This document shows positions 54,920-62,739 of a DNA stretch of 64,000 nt, piece after piece (positions within the stretch are counted from its first letter, which is position 1; the number at the start of each line of letters is the position of its first letter). The DNA lies in the NCBI RefSeq assembly GCF_014243345.1, contig NZ_JACLZF010000001.1:1240001-1304000 (forward strand), in the 5' to 3' direction. The DNA is from Robiginitalea sp. SC105. GTDB lineage: Bacteria; Bacteroidota; Bacteroidia; Flavobacteriales; Flavobacteriaceae. The notes below the pieces were generated by a model. It was not told the DNA's origin. It made no database searches and saw only the letters and a list, made by a program, of their open reading frames with translations. The translations under genes and the position numbers were made by a program.

Positions 54920-55780
54920 ATGAAAAACATGATACTATTTTCAAAAACTTTCCGGCAGCTGAGCCTCGGCCTGATCGCCCTCCTGATAATGGCATCCTGC
55001 GGGGGCCCGGGCCAGAGCAAAAAAGAGGCATCCACAACCCCCGATGAGCCTGCTGTTGTGAGCAGGGATCCGGGTGCCGCAACCATAGCCTCCAACCCCT
55101 ATCCGGAGGCCCTCCAGCGTGTTTTTGATGCACATGGCGGCCTGGACGCCTGGAAGGCGAAACGCACGCTCCGGTACGTCATTCCCGGCGATCTGCCGGA
55201 AACCCATACGATCGACCTGTGGACCCGGGAAGACCGCGTGGACACCGATGCCTATTCCATGGGTTTTGACGGGGAACGGACCTGGATCCTGGACCCGGAC
55301 AATGCCTATGAAGGCAACCCGGAGTTCTACCACAACCTGATGTTCTACTTTTACGCCATGCCCTTTGTGCTGGCTGATCCGGGCATTGTCTACGGGGACA
55401 CCCCGGACCTGGAGTACCAGGGCAAACGATACCCGGGGGTGAGCATCTCCTACAACGCAGGGGTGGGCATCTCCCCCAAGGACGAGTACTACCTGCACTA
55501 CGACCCGGAAACCGGGCAGATGGCCTGGCTCGGCTATACGGTGACCTACAGGACCGGGGAGGATTCCGACAATGTGAAATGGATCCGCTACGATGACTGG
55601 GGCCGGTTTGGCGGGGTGGTATTGCCCGAAACCATCTCCTGGTACGAGTACGAGGGGCGCGACATCGGGGAGCTGCGCAATACGGTGGAATTTGCGGATA
55701 TCCGGGTTTCGGAATTGCAGACCGACCCGGTGTTCTTCAGCAAGCCCGCAGATGGGACCTATTTTACGCGGGCGGAATAG
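54920..55780 (+). CDS. DUF6503-like lipoprotein
   Basis: 286-residue lipoprotein: lipobox LIMASC with Cys27, a linker rich in Ser, Thr and Pro, then a beta-rich domain from about residue 60 (ALQRVFDAHGGLDAWKAKRTLRY, KYP-type turns, and WIRYDDWGRFGGVVLPETISWYEYE). The Gly-Gly-Leu-x-x-Trp start is characteristic of a Bacteroidota family I recall as DUF6503; function unknown, perhaps a lipid or surface-binding role as in outer-membrane lipoprotein-sorting folds. The family name is from memory and is moderately certain. A second Met three codons in is an alternative start. Confidence 0.78.
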   Translation: MKNMILFSKTFRQLSLGLIALLIMASCGGPGQSKKEASTTPDEPAVVSRDPGAATIASNPYPEALQRVFDAHGGLDAWKAKRTLRYVIPGDLPETHTIDLWTREDRVDTDAYSMGFDGERTWILDPDNAYEGNPEFYHNLMFYFYAMPFVLADPGIVYGDTPDLEYQGKRYPGVSISYNAGVGISPKDEYYLHYDPETGQMAWLGYTVTYRTGEDSDNVKWIRYDDWGRFGGVVLPETISWYEYEGRDIGELRNTVEFADIRVSELQTDPVFFSKPADGTYFTRAE

Positions 55781-55950
55781 TACCCGGGTAGGTCAGGCCC
55801 CCGGCGGAATGGCACACAGTCGGTATAGGTCCCTTGCGGAACCCGCGCGGCAGGCGACGGTGTCACTAAAACCTGGGCGCACCCGGTATCTGGAAATGCC
55901 TTGAATCCGGGTTGCCGGAGAAATTTTTAAGCATTATTAACAGTCACCCC

Positions 55951-55981
55951 TTGTACGGGTCTGTCAGTTCTTATAGCTTTG
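55951..55981 (+). promoter_or_regulatory. Strong promoter upstream of the small secreted protein and RND operon
   Basis: TTG (55951-55953), 20 bases, TAGCTTTG (55974-55981): one of the best-matching promoters in the window. It ends nine bases before ATG 55991. Confidence 0.7.
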
Positions 55982-55990
55982 GTCCCCGAA

Positions 55991-56437
55991 ATGAAAAAGG
56001 TATTCCTGAAATATCTGGTTTCGGTGGCCATCCTGCTTTCCGGCGGGTGGTTTTTCATCCATGCATCTTCCCAGACCCTGTCGGCCGGTCCGACCACCTC
56101 CCATCTGCATTTGGATGCAGGGGCACAGGAGCACAGCGATGCCGTGCCCGGGCAGGACGTCCCCCTCCAGGCTTCTATCCTCCGGGCTGCCCCCGCAGAC
56201 GGGGTCCGCCTGTTGGTAGGCCTGACCGAATTCGGGGAACGGGAGGGCAGCGAAGAGGATGCCCAACCAGAGCGCGACCTGCTCCCGGGCGGTCGTTTAT
56301 CAGCCTATTTTTCTCAAAACCTTCTCGCCGGGTTGGTACCCTTCCACCCGGATTCCAAACCCCTGCCCGAGACCCCTGCGGTCCGGGTAACGCCTCACTG
56401 CCGGTACCACCTCAGGTACCAGGTCTTCCGGATTTAG
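55991..56437 (+). CDS. Small secreted protein upstream of RND efflux operon
   Basis: 148-residue protein with an N-terminal hydrophobic segment (YLVSVAILLSGGWFFIHA) that could be a signal peptide or anchor, followed by a His-rich short stretch (SHLHLDAGAQEHSD), an acidic middle and a C-terminus with CRYHLRYQVFRI. I do not recognise a family. Histidines near the N-terminus could bind metal, but this is speculation. The promoter and the position 150 bases before the adaptor gene suggest it may be part of the efflux unit or a stress-induced partner. A short hairpin at 56455-56472 lies between. Confidence 0.6.
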   Translation: MKKVFLKYLVSVAILLSGGWFFIHASSQTLSAGPTTSHLHLDAGAQEHSDAVPGQDVPLQASILRAAPADGVRLLVGLTEFGEREGSEEDAQPERDLLPGGRLSAYFSQNLLAGLVPFHPDSKPLPETPAVRVTPHCRYHLRYQVFRI

Positions 56438-56587
56438 ACGATCCTTGTTCAAAACCGGCCACTCAAGGCCGGATTGCCATCCCCGCCCCCCATCCGGCCG
56501 GGAAGGCGCCTTTAACGGAATGCACACTCCCTTAGCCCGTGTGCCTTCCCCTTGAATCCATCGTTTAAATCATTTTTACCACTTATT

Positions 56588-57670
56588 ATGAGGAATCTCT
56601 CCCTATTCCTGGGCGTACTGATCGTGCTGACCCAGGGGAGCTGTGAATCCCGGAAACAGGAAAAGGCGGAAGCCACCCAATTCCTGGTCACCCGACCCAT
56701 CCGCAAGGATACGGCCATCACCAAAGATTACGTCTGCCAGATACATTCCACCCGCCACATTGAATTGCGCGCCCTTGAAAAAGGCTACCTGGAACACATA
56801 TCGGTAGACGAAGGCCAGTTTGTCAAAAAGGGCCAGCCCATGTTCCACATCATGCCCAACGTCTACCAGGCCGAACTGCAGAAAGCCCGCGCCGAGGCCG
56901 AAGTGGCCCGCATCGAACTGGAAAATACGCAGCTCCTGGCAGACGGCAACGTGGTCTCGGCCAACGAACTGGCCATGGCCCGGGCCCATTACGACCGCGC
57001 CAAGGCCGAGGTGGCCCTCGCGGAAACCCACCTGGGGTTCACCGACATCCGGGCGCCCTTTGACGGCATCATGGACCACCTGCACGTGCGGGAGGGCAGC
57101 TTGCTGGACGAGGGCGAACTCCTGACGTCCCTTTCCGACAACAGCAAGATGTGGGTCTATTTCAATGTCCCCGAAGCCGAATACCTGGATTACATCCAGG
57201 GTAACGGCACGGTCGGGAACCGGGATGTGGAACTGCTGATGGCCAACGGGAAAAAATTCAGCCAGCCCGGCCGCGTGGAAACCATCGAGGGCGAATTCAA
57301 CAACAGCACCGGCAACATCGCCTTCCGGGCCACCTTCCCTAACCCCGACGGCATCCTGCGCCACGGGGAAACCGGCAGCATCCTCATGCAGGTCCCCCTG
57401 GACCGGGCGCTGATCATCCCCCAGAAGGCCACCTTCCAGGTGCTCGACAAGACCTACGTGTTCATTGTGGACAAGGAAAACAGGGTGCGCCAGCGGGAGA
57501 TCGCCGTGGGCGCCGAGTTGCCCCATCTGTTTGTGGTCACCCGCGGCCTCGGGGAGTCGGACCAGATCCTGCTCGAGGGCATCCGCATGGTCAAGGACAA
57601 GGAGCAGATCGAAACGGAATACGTAGCCCCGGAAAAGGTGGTTGCCAACCTGGAGCTGTACGCTGAATAG
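56588..57670 (+). CDS. RND efflux periplasmic adaptor
   Basis: 360-residue HlyD/AcrA-family protein; its start MRNLSLFLGVLIVLTQGSC places Cys19 after a hydrophobic stretch, so it is probably a lipoprotein. Lipoyl halves (LEKGYLEHISVDEGQFVKKG and IRAPFDGIMDHLHVREGSLL) flank a helical hairpin with ELQKARAEAEVARIELENTQ. It joins the RND pump at 57694 to the outer-membrane channel at 60923. The start ATG 56588 is chosen over the TTG at 56552 because the lipoprotein signal begins here. Confidence 0.93.
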   Translation: MRNLSLFLGVLIVLTQGSCESRKQEKAEATQFLVTRPIRKDTAITKDYVCQIHSTRHIELRALEKGYLEHISVDEGQFVKKGQPMFHIMPNVYQAELQKARAEAEVARIELENTQLLADGNVVSANELAMARAHYDRAKAEVALAETHLGFTDIRAPFDGIMDHLHVREGSLLDEGELLTSLSDNSKMWVYFNVPEAEYLDYIQGNGTVGNRDVELLMANGKKFSQPGRVETIEGEFNNSTGNIAFRATFPNPDGILRHGETGSILMQVPLDRALIIPQKATFQVLDKTYVFIVDKENRVRQREIAVGAELPHLFVVTRGLGESDQILLEGIRMVKDKEQIETEYVAPEKVVANLELYAE

Positions 57671-57693
57671 CGCTCCGAAAATCCTGAAACGCC

Positions 57694-60600
57694 ATGTTTA
57701 GAAAATTCATGCACAGACCGGTGCTGGCAATCGTCATATCGGTCCTGATCGTCTTTACCGGCCTGCTTGCCATGAAGCAGCTCCCGGTTTCCCAGTTCCC
57801 GGAAATCGCCCCCACCACCGTGAACATCTTTATCGCCTACCCGGGGGCCAGCGCGGACGTACTCGTAAAATCCACGCTCATCCCCCTGGAAACCGCCATC
57901 AACGGGGTGCAGGGGAGCCGCTACGTGGCCACGGACGCCACCAGCGCCGGGGAGGGCACCGTCCGGGTGATCTTTGAGCCGGGGACCGACCCGAACCAGG
58001 CAGTGGTCCGGGTGAAGACCCGGGTAGACCAGGTAATGCCCAACCTGCCGCCCCTCGTACAACGGGAAGGGGTGGTGATCACCCCGGTACAGCCCAGTAT
58101 GCTCATGTACATCAACCTGTACGGGGAAAACAAAGGGCAGGACGAGCTTTTCCTGTACAACTACGCCTATACGAAACTGGTACCCGAGATCCAGCGGATC
58201 GACGGGATTGCCAGTGCCCAGATCCTCGGGAGTCGCAAATACGCCATGCGGGTCTGGCTTAAGCCGGACCGGATGCGGGCCTACAACGTGTCCGCGGAGG
58301 ACGTGCTGGAGGCTATGCAGGAGCAGAGCATCATTGCCCGGCCGGGGAGGCTTGGCGGCAGTTCCGGCATCAAGGCCCAGTCCCTGGAATACGTGCTGGT
58401 CTACGAGGGGCAGTACAACGAACCCGAGCAATACGCGAACATCATCATCCGGGCCAACGAGGAGGGCGAGATCCTGCGCCTGTCGGATGTGGCCGAGGTG
58501 GAACTCGGCAGCGAGTTCTTCGATATCTATTCCAACCTGGACGGCCGGCCGTCGGCCTCCATCGTACTGAAGCAAACCCTGGGCAGCAACGGGAGCGACG
58601 TGATCGAGGCGGTCAAATCCCAGCTCTCCCAACTCGAGGAGGATTTCCCCCCGGGCATCGAATACCAGATCAGCTACGACGTGTCGAGCTTTTTGAACGC
58701 CTCCATCGAACAGGTGCTGCACACGCTGCGGGATGCCTTCATCCTGGTGGCCATCGTCGTGTTCCTCTTCCTGGGGGACTGGCGCTCCACGCTCATCCCG
58801 ATCATCGCGGTCCCGGTATCCCTGATCGGCGCCTTTTTTGTGATGCAGCTGTTCGGGCTGTCCATCAACCTGATCACCCTGTTTGCCCTGGTGCTCGCCA
58901 TCGGGATCGTGGTGGACAATGCCATCGTAGTGGTGGAGGCGGTGCATGTGAAAATGGAGGAAAAGCACCTGACCCCCTACAAGGCCTCTTCCGAAGTGCT
59001 CGGGGAGATCGGGGGGGCCATTGTCGCCATTACCCTGGTGATGACCTCCGTATTTATCCCGATTTCCTTTATGACCGGGCCTGTGGGCGTATTTTACCGG
59101 CAGTTCTCCATCACCATGGCCGGTGCTATCGTGATTTCGGCGGTCGTCGCCCTGACCCTGACCCCGGTGCTGTGCGCCATGATCCTGAAGAACAACCACG
59201 GGAAGCCCCGGCGCAAGAACCCGGTAGACCGTTTTATCGACTGGTTCAATGCGCGTTTCGAGCGGCTGACCGGCTACTACGCAGGCTTCCTCCGGAAGAT
59301 CGTCAACCGCCGCGTGGTGACCTTCGGGGTGCTCGCGGCCTTCTGCGCGGGGATCTTCTTCACCAACGAGGTGTTGCCTGCGGGCTTTATCCCGAACGAG
59401 GACCAGGGGATGATCTACGCCATCATCCAGACGCCCCCCGGGTCTACCCTGGAACGGACCAACGAGGTGGCCCGGAAACTGCAGGAACGCTGCGAGGAAA
59501 TCGACGGGGTGGAGTCTGTCTCCTCCCTGGCGGGGTACGAGATCATGACCGAAGGCCGGGGATCCAATGCGGGTACCTGCCTGATCAACCTGAAACCCTG
59601 GTCCCAGCGGGACCACACCGTCCATGAAATCATGGAGGAACTGGAAGAGGAAACCAGGAACCTCGGGGCCGTCATCGAGTATTTCGAGCCGCCGGCCGTA
59701 CCCGGGTTCGGTTCTTCCGGCGGGTTCTCGCTCCGGCTCCTGGACAAGACGAACAACACGGATTACCAGGCCTTTGAAAAAGTCAACGATCGTTTCATGG
59801 ATGCCCTGCGGGCCCGGAAGGAACTCTCCGGCCTGTTCACCTTCTTTGCGGCCAACTACCCACAGTTCGAGCTGAAGATAGACAACAAGGCCGCCATGCA
59901 GAAGGGCGTCTCCATCGGGAAGGCCATGGAAAACCTAAATATCCTGATCGGGAGCACCTATGAACAGGGCTTTATCCGCTTTGGCAGGTTCTTCAAGGTC
60001 TACACCCAGGCTGCCCCGGAATACCGGGCCATGCCGTCGGACCTCGAAAAACTCTTTGTGAAGAACGAGGAAGGGGAAATGGTCCCCTATTCGGCCTTTA
60101 TGAAGATGGAGAAGCGCCTGGGCCCCAATGAGATCACCCGGTACAACCTCTACAATTCGGCGGCCATACAGGGGCTTCCCGCCAAAGGATACACCAGCGG
60201 CGATGCGATAGACGCCGTCAAGGAGGTGGCCAGCGAGACGCTGCCCCGCGGGTATGACATCGCGTGGGAAGGCCTCTCCTACGACGAGGCCCGCAGGGGG
60301 AATGAGTCCCTCTATATCTTCGCGGTCGTACTCATCTTCGTGTACCTGGTGCTCGCGGCCCAGTACGAGAGCTTCCTGCTGCCCCTGGCCGTGATCCTGT
60401 CCCTGCCCGTCGGGGTATTTGGTTCCTTCCTGCTGTTGCAGGTGATGGGGCTCGCCAACGACGTATATGCCCAGATCGGGATGATCATGCTCGTGGGGCT
60501 GTTGGGCAAGAACGCCGTACTGATCGTGGAATTTGCCGTCCAGAAGCGGCGGGAGGGCAGCAGCATCCTGGAGGCGGCCGTGGAAGCCTCCAAGGTGCGG

Positions 60601-60936
60601 TTCCGCCCCATCCTGATGACCTCCTTTGCCTTTATTGCGGGGCTGATCCCGTTGGTCCTGGCCACTGGGGCCGGGGCGATCGGAAACCGCACTATCGGGG
60701 GTTCCGCCCTGGGCGGGATGCTCATCGGCACGCTGTTCGGGGTACTGGTCATCCCCGGCCTGTATTTCATCTTCGCCAAGCTGTCCGACGGCCGTTCCTT
60801 TATCCGGGACGAATACGACGAACCGTTCTCCGAGGAATTCATGCGGAACAGCGAAGGGGACAGCCCGATCCGCGCACGCCTGCGGGAAATCAATAAAATG
60901 CTCAAAAAACTTACGACGAGAAATGGAGACAAGTAG
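57694..60936 (+). CDS. RND multidrug efflux pump, HAE1/AcrB family
   Basis: 1080-residue inner-membrane proton/drug antiporter with 12 helices and two large periplasmic loops; the family averages about 1040. N-terminus KFMHRPVLAIVISVLIVFTG and QFPEIAPTTVNI are typical. In helix 4, AcrB's proton-relay pair Asp407-Asp408 corresponds to Asp408-Asn409 here (VVDNAIVVVEAVH); the helix 10 lysine is conserved as Lys939 in GLLGKNAVL. The second Asp is thus Asn, which in E. coli AcrB abolishes transport, though natural homologues with Asn exist. It overlaps the outer-membrane factor gene by 14 bases. Confidence 0.95.
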   Translation: MFRKFMHRPVLAIVISVLIVFTGLLAMKQLPVSQFPEIAPTTVNIFIAYPGASADVLVKSTLIPLETAINGVQGSRYVATDATSAGEGTVRVIFEPGTDPNQAVVRVKTRVDQVMPNLPPLVQREGVVITPVQPSMLMYINLYGENKGQDELFLYNYAYTKLVPEIQRIDGIASAQILGSRKYAMRVWLKPDRMRAYNVSAEDVLEAMQEQSIIARPGRLGGSSGIKAQSLEYVLVYEGQYNEPEQYANIIIRANEEGEILRLSDVAEVELGSEFFDIYSNLDGRPSASIVLKQTLGSNGSDVIEAVKSQLSQLEEDFPPGIEYQISYDVSSFLNASIEQVLHTLRDAFILVAIVVFLFLGDWRSTLIPIIAVPVSLIGAFFVMQLFGLSINLITLFALVLAIGIVVDNAIVVVEAVHVKMEEKHLTPYKASSEVLGEIGGAIVAITLVMTSVFIPISFMTGPVGVFYRQFSITMAGAIVISAVVALTLTPVLCAMILKNNHGKPRRKNPVDRFIDWFNARFERLTGYYAGFLRKIVNRRVVTFGVLAAFCAGIFFTNEVLPAGFIPNEDQGMIYAIIQTPPGSTLERTNEVARKLQERCEEIDGVESVSSLAGYEIMTEGRGSNAGTCLINLKPWSQRDHTVHEIMEELEEETRNLGAVIEYFEPPAVPGFGSSGGFSLRLLDKTNNTDYQAFEKVNDRFMDALRARKELSGLFTFFAANYPQFELKIDNKAAMQKGVSIGKAMENLNILIGSTYEQGFIRFGRFFKVYTQAAPEYRAMPSDLEKLFVKNEEGEMVPYSAFMKMEKRLGPNEITRYNLYNSAAIQGLPAKGYTSGDAIDAVKEVASETLPRGYDIAWEGLSYDEARRGNESLYIFAVVLIFVYLVLAAQYESFLLPLAVILSLPVGVFGSFLLLQVMGLANDVYAQIGMIMLVGLLGKNAVLIVEFAVQKRREGSSILEAAVEASKVRFRPILMTSFAFIAGLIPLVLATGAGAIGNRTIGGSALGGMLIGTLFGVLVIPGLYFIFAKLSDGRSFIRDEYDEPFSEEFMRNSEGDSPIRARLREINKMLKKLTTRNGDK

Positions 60937-62371
60937 CACCAACAACAGCAGCATACGCGTACTGGCTATCCTGGCCATGGCTTTGGCCCTGGTATATTCC
61001 TGCGTGCCTGCCCGGGATGTGCGGGAGGCCAATACGGACCTGCCGGCCCGTTACAGCGGCCTGGAGGGGGATACCCTGAATGCCGCTGCGGTTTCCTGGA
61101 AGGAATACTTCCGGGACCCGCGGTTGCAGGAGCTGATCGATTCGGCCCTGGTGCGCAACCAGGAGCTGAACATCATGCTCCGGCAGGTGGAGATGGCGCA
61201 GAACGAAATCCGCGCCCGCAAAGGGGAGTACCTGCCCTTTGTGAACCTGCAGGCCGGGGCCGAGGTGGAGAAGGCGGCGCGATATACCCGCAACGGGGCG
61301 CTGGAAGCCACCACGGACATCCGGGAAGGGGAGGAGTTCCCCGAACCGCTCACCAACTATTCCGTGGGGGCGTTTGCCTCCTGGGAGCTGGACGTCTGGA
61401 AAAAACTCCGCAATTCCAAAAAAGCCGCCGTTTTCGAATACCTCGCCTCGGCGGAGGGCCGGAAATTCATGGTCACCCGGCTGGTTTCGGAGATCGCGGA
61501 CACGTACTATGAGCTGATGGCCCTGGACAACCAGTTGGACATCATCGAGAAGAACCTGGAAATACAGGAAAACGCCCTGCGGATCGTGAAACTACAGAAG
61601 CAGGCTGCCCGGGTGACCGAACTGGCGGTGCGGAGGTTCGAGGCGGAGGTGCTCAAGAACCAGAGCCACAAATTCGAGATCAGCCAGCAGATCACCGAGG
61701 CCGAAAACCGGCTGAACTTCCTCGTGGGCCGGACCCCCCGGCAGGTCTCGCGGAATTCGGAAACGTTCATCGAAAAGGCCATAGACACGCCGGCTGCCGG
61801 GATTCCTTCCCAGCTGCTGCTGTACCGGCCGGATATCCGCCGGGCCGAATTTGAACTGGAGGCGGCCAAACTGGATGTTCGGGCGGCGAGGGCCAATTTT
61901 TTCCCGTCCATAGGCCTCCGGGCGGGGGTGGGACTGGAAGCGTTCAAACCGCGTTTTCTGACCTCCACCCCGGAGTCTGTCCTGTATTCGGTGGTGGGGG
62001 ACGCCATCGCGCCCCTGATCAACCGGAATGCGATCAAGGCGGAATATTTCAATGCCAGTGCGCGCCAGGAGCAGGCGGTTTTCGAATATGAGAAGGCCAT
62101 CCTCAATGCCTATATCGAGGTGGCCAACCAGTTGTCCAACCAGCGGAACCTGCAAAACAGCTATGCCCTCAAGGAAGGCCAGGTAGCTGCCCTGAATGAG
62201 TCCATCGAAATTGCAGGCAGGTTGTTCCAGTCGGCCCGGGCCGATTACTGGGAGGTGCTGCTGACCCAGCGGGATGCCCTCGAGGCCCGAATGGAACTGG
62301 TGGAAACCAAAAAAGACCAGTTGCTCGCCCGGGTGGCCCTCTACCGGGCCCTCGGGGGCGGCTGGAATTGA
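60923..62371 (+). CDS. RND outer membrane factor lipoprotein (OprM/NodT type)
   Basis: 482-residue outer-membrane channel of the tripartite RND system. Lipobox-like VYSC with Cys27 after a hydrophobic stretch, then the two OEP repeats with long coiled coils; FDRLQELIDSALVRNQELN-like N-terminal helix, LYRPDIRRAEFELEAAKLDVRAA near residue 295 is diagnostic of the NodT/OprM group. The start overlaps the pump gene by 14 bases, so translation is coupled. It ends the operon with a perfect terminator. Confidence 0.94.
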   Translation: METSSTNNSSIRVLAILAMALALVYSCVPARDVREANTDLPARYSGLEGDTLNAAAVSWKEYFRDPRLQELIDSALVRNQELNIMLRQVEMAQNEIRARKGEYLPFVNLQAGAEVEKAARYTRNGALEATTDIREGEEFPEPLTNYSVGAFASWELDVWKKLRNSKKAAVFEYLASAEGRKFMVTRLVSEIADTYYELMALDNQLDIIEKNLEIQENALRIVKLQKQAARVTELAVRRFEAEVLKNQSHKFEISQQITEAENRLNFLVGRTPRQVSRNSETFIEKAIDTPAAGIPSQLLLYRPDIRRAEFELEAAKLDVRAARANFFPSIGLRAGVGLEAFKPRFLTSTPESVLYSVVGDAIAPLINRNAIKAEYFNASARQEQAVFEYEKAILNAYIEVANQLSNQRNLQNSYALKEGQVAALNESIEIAGRLFQSARADYWEVLLTQRDALEARMELVETKKDQLLARVALYRALGGGWN

Positions 62372-62418
62372 AGTAACAGGTAGTTCCCCCGTGGCTTTTG
62401 TGAAAGCCCGTTAAACCG

Positions 62419-62451
62419 GCCACCCTGCCCCACGGCAGGGTGGCTTTTTTT
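62419..62451 (+). terminator. Intrinsic terminator of the RND operon
   Basis: Perfect 11-base-pair stem GCCACCCTGCC/GGCAGGGTGGC with loop CCAC, followed by seven T. Confidence 0.95.
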
Positions 62452-62651
62452 GTCCCGACGCAGGCCTTTTTTGCCCTCCGGACCCGGGCCTGGGGTTCGA
62501 TCCGGCGTCCGTCATGGCCCCGGCCCGGGCTGGAAGGCTTGCTTCCAGGTAGCACAGGTCAGTGGAGCAGCTCCCTGTCGCCTGCGGGAGGTCCGGAAAG
62601 TTTTCCCGCGCGCCCCTCCGCACACCCCCCTGTATAATTCGCCCCAAAAGA
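62452..62651. other. GC-rich spacer with no recognised gene
   Basis: This forms most of a 368-base gap between the outer-membrane factor and the DUF885 gene. Open frames on both strands have no recognisable protein. A short inverted repeat GGAGC-A-GCTCC lies near 62570. Nothing else could be supported. Confidence 0.5.
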
Positions 62652-62659
62652 TAAATTTG
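62652..62659 (+). promoter_or_regulatory. -7 box of the DUF885 gene
   Basis: TAAATTTG; about 80 bases before ATG 62740, so the leader would be roughly 75 bases. No TTG at standard spacing. Confidence 0.45.
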
Positions 62660-62739
62660 CACAGCTTCCATTTTAGGGATACATTCTCGCTGTTTTAACC
62701 GTCCCGCGGTTATGCAATCGAACAACCAAATACATAAAC

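Noticed and set aside
57454-59625. 723-residue open frame antisense to the RND pump
   Set aside because: Overlaps a fully recognisable AcrB-family gene; composition is His/Gly/Asp-rich shadow.
62494-62503. GGTTCGATCC resembling a tRNA T loop
   Set aside because: Flanks do not pair into a T stem, and no anticodon or acceptor stem can be drawn.
62440-62698. Short overlapping open frames in the spacer after the RND operon
   Set aside because: Low-complexity, Pro/Arg/Ser-rich translations with no promoter, no family and overlap with the terminator.
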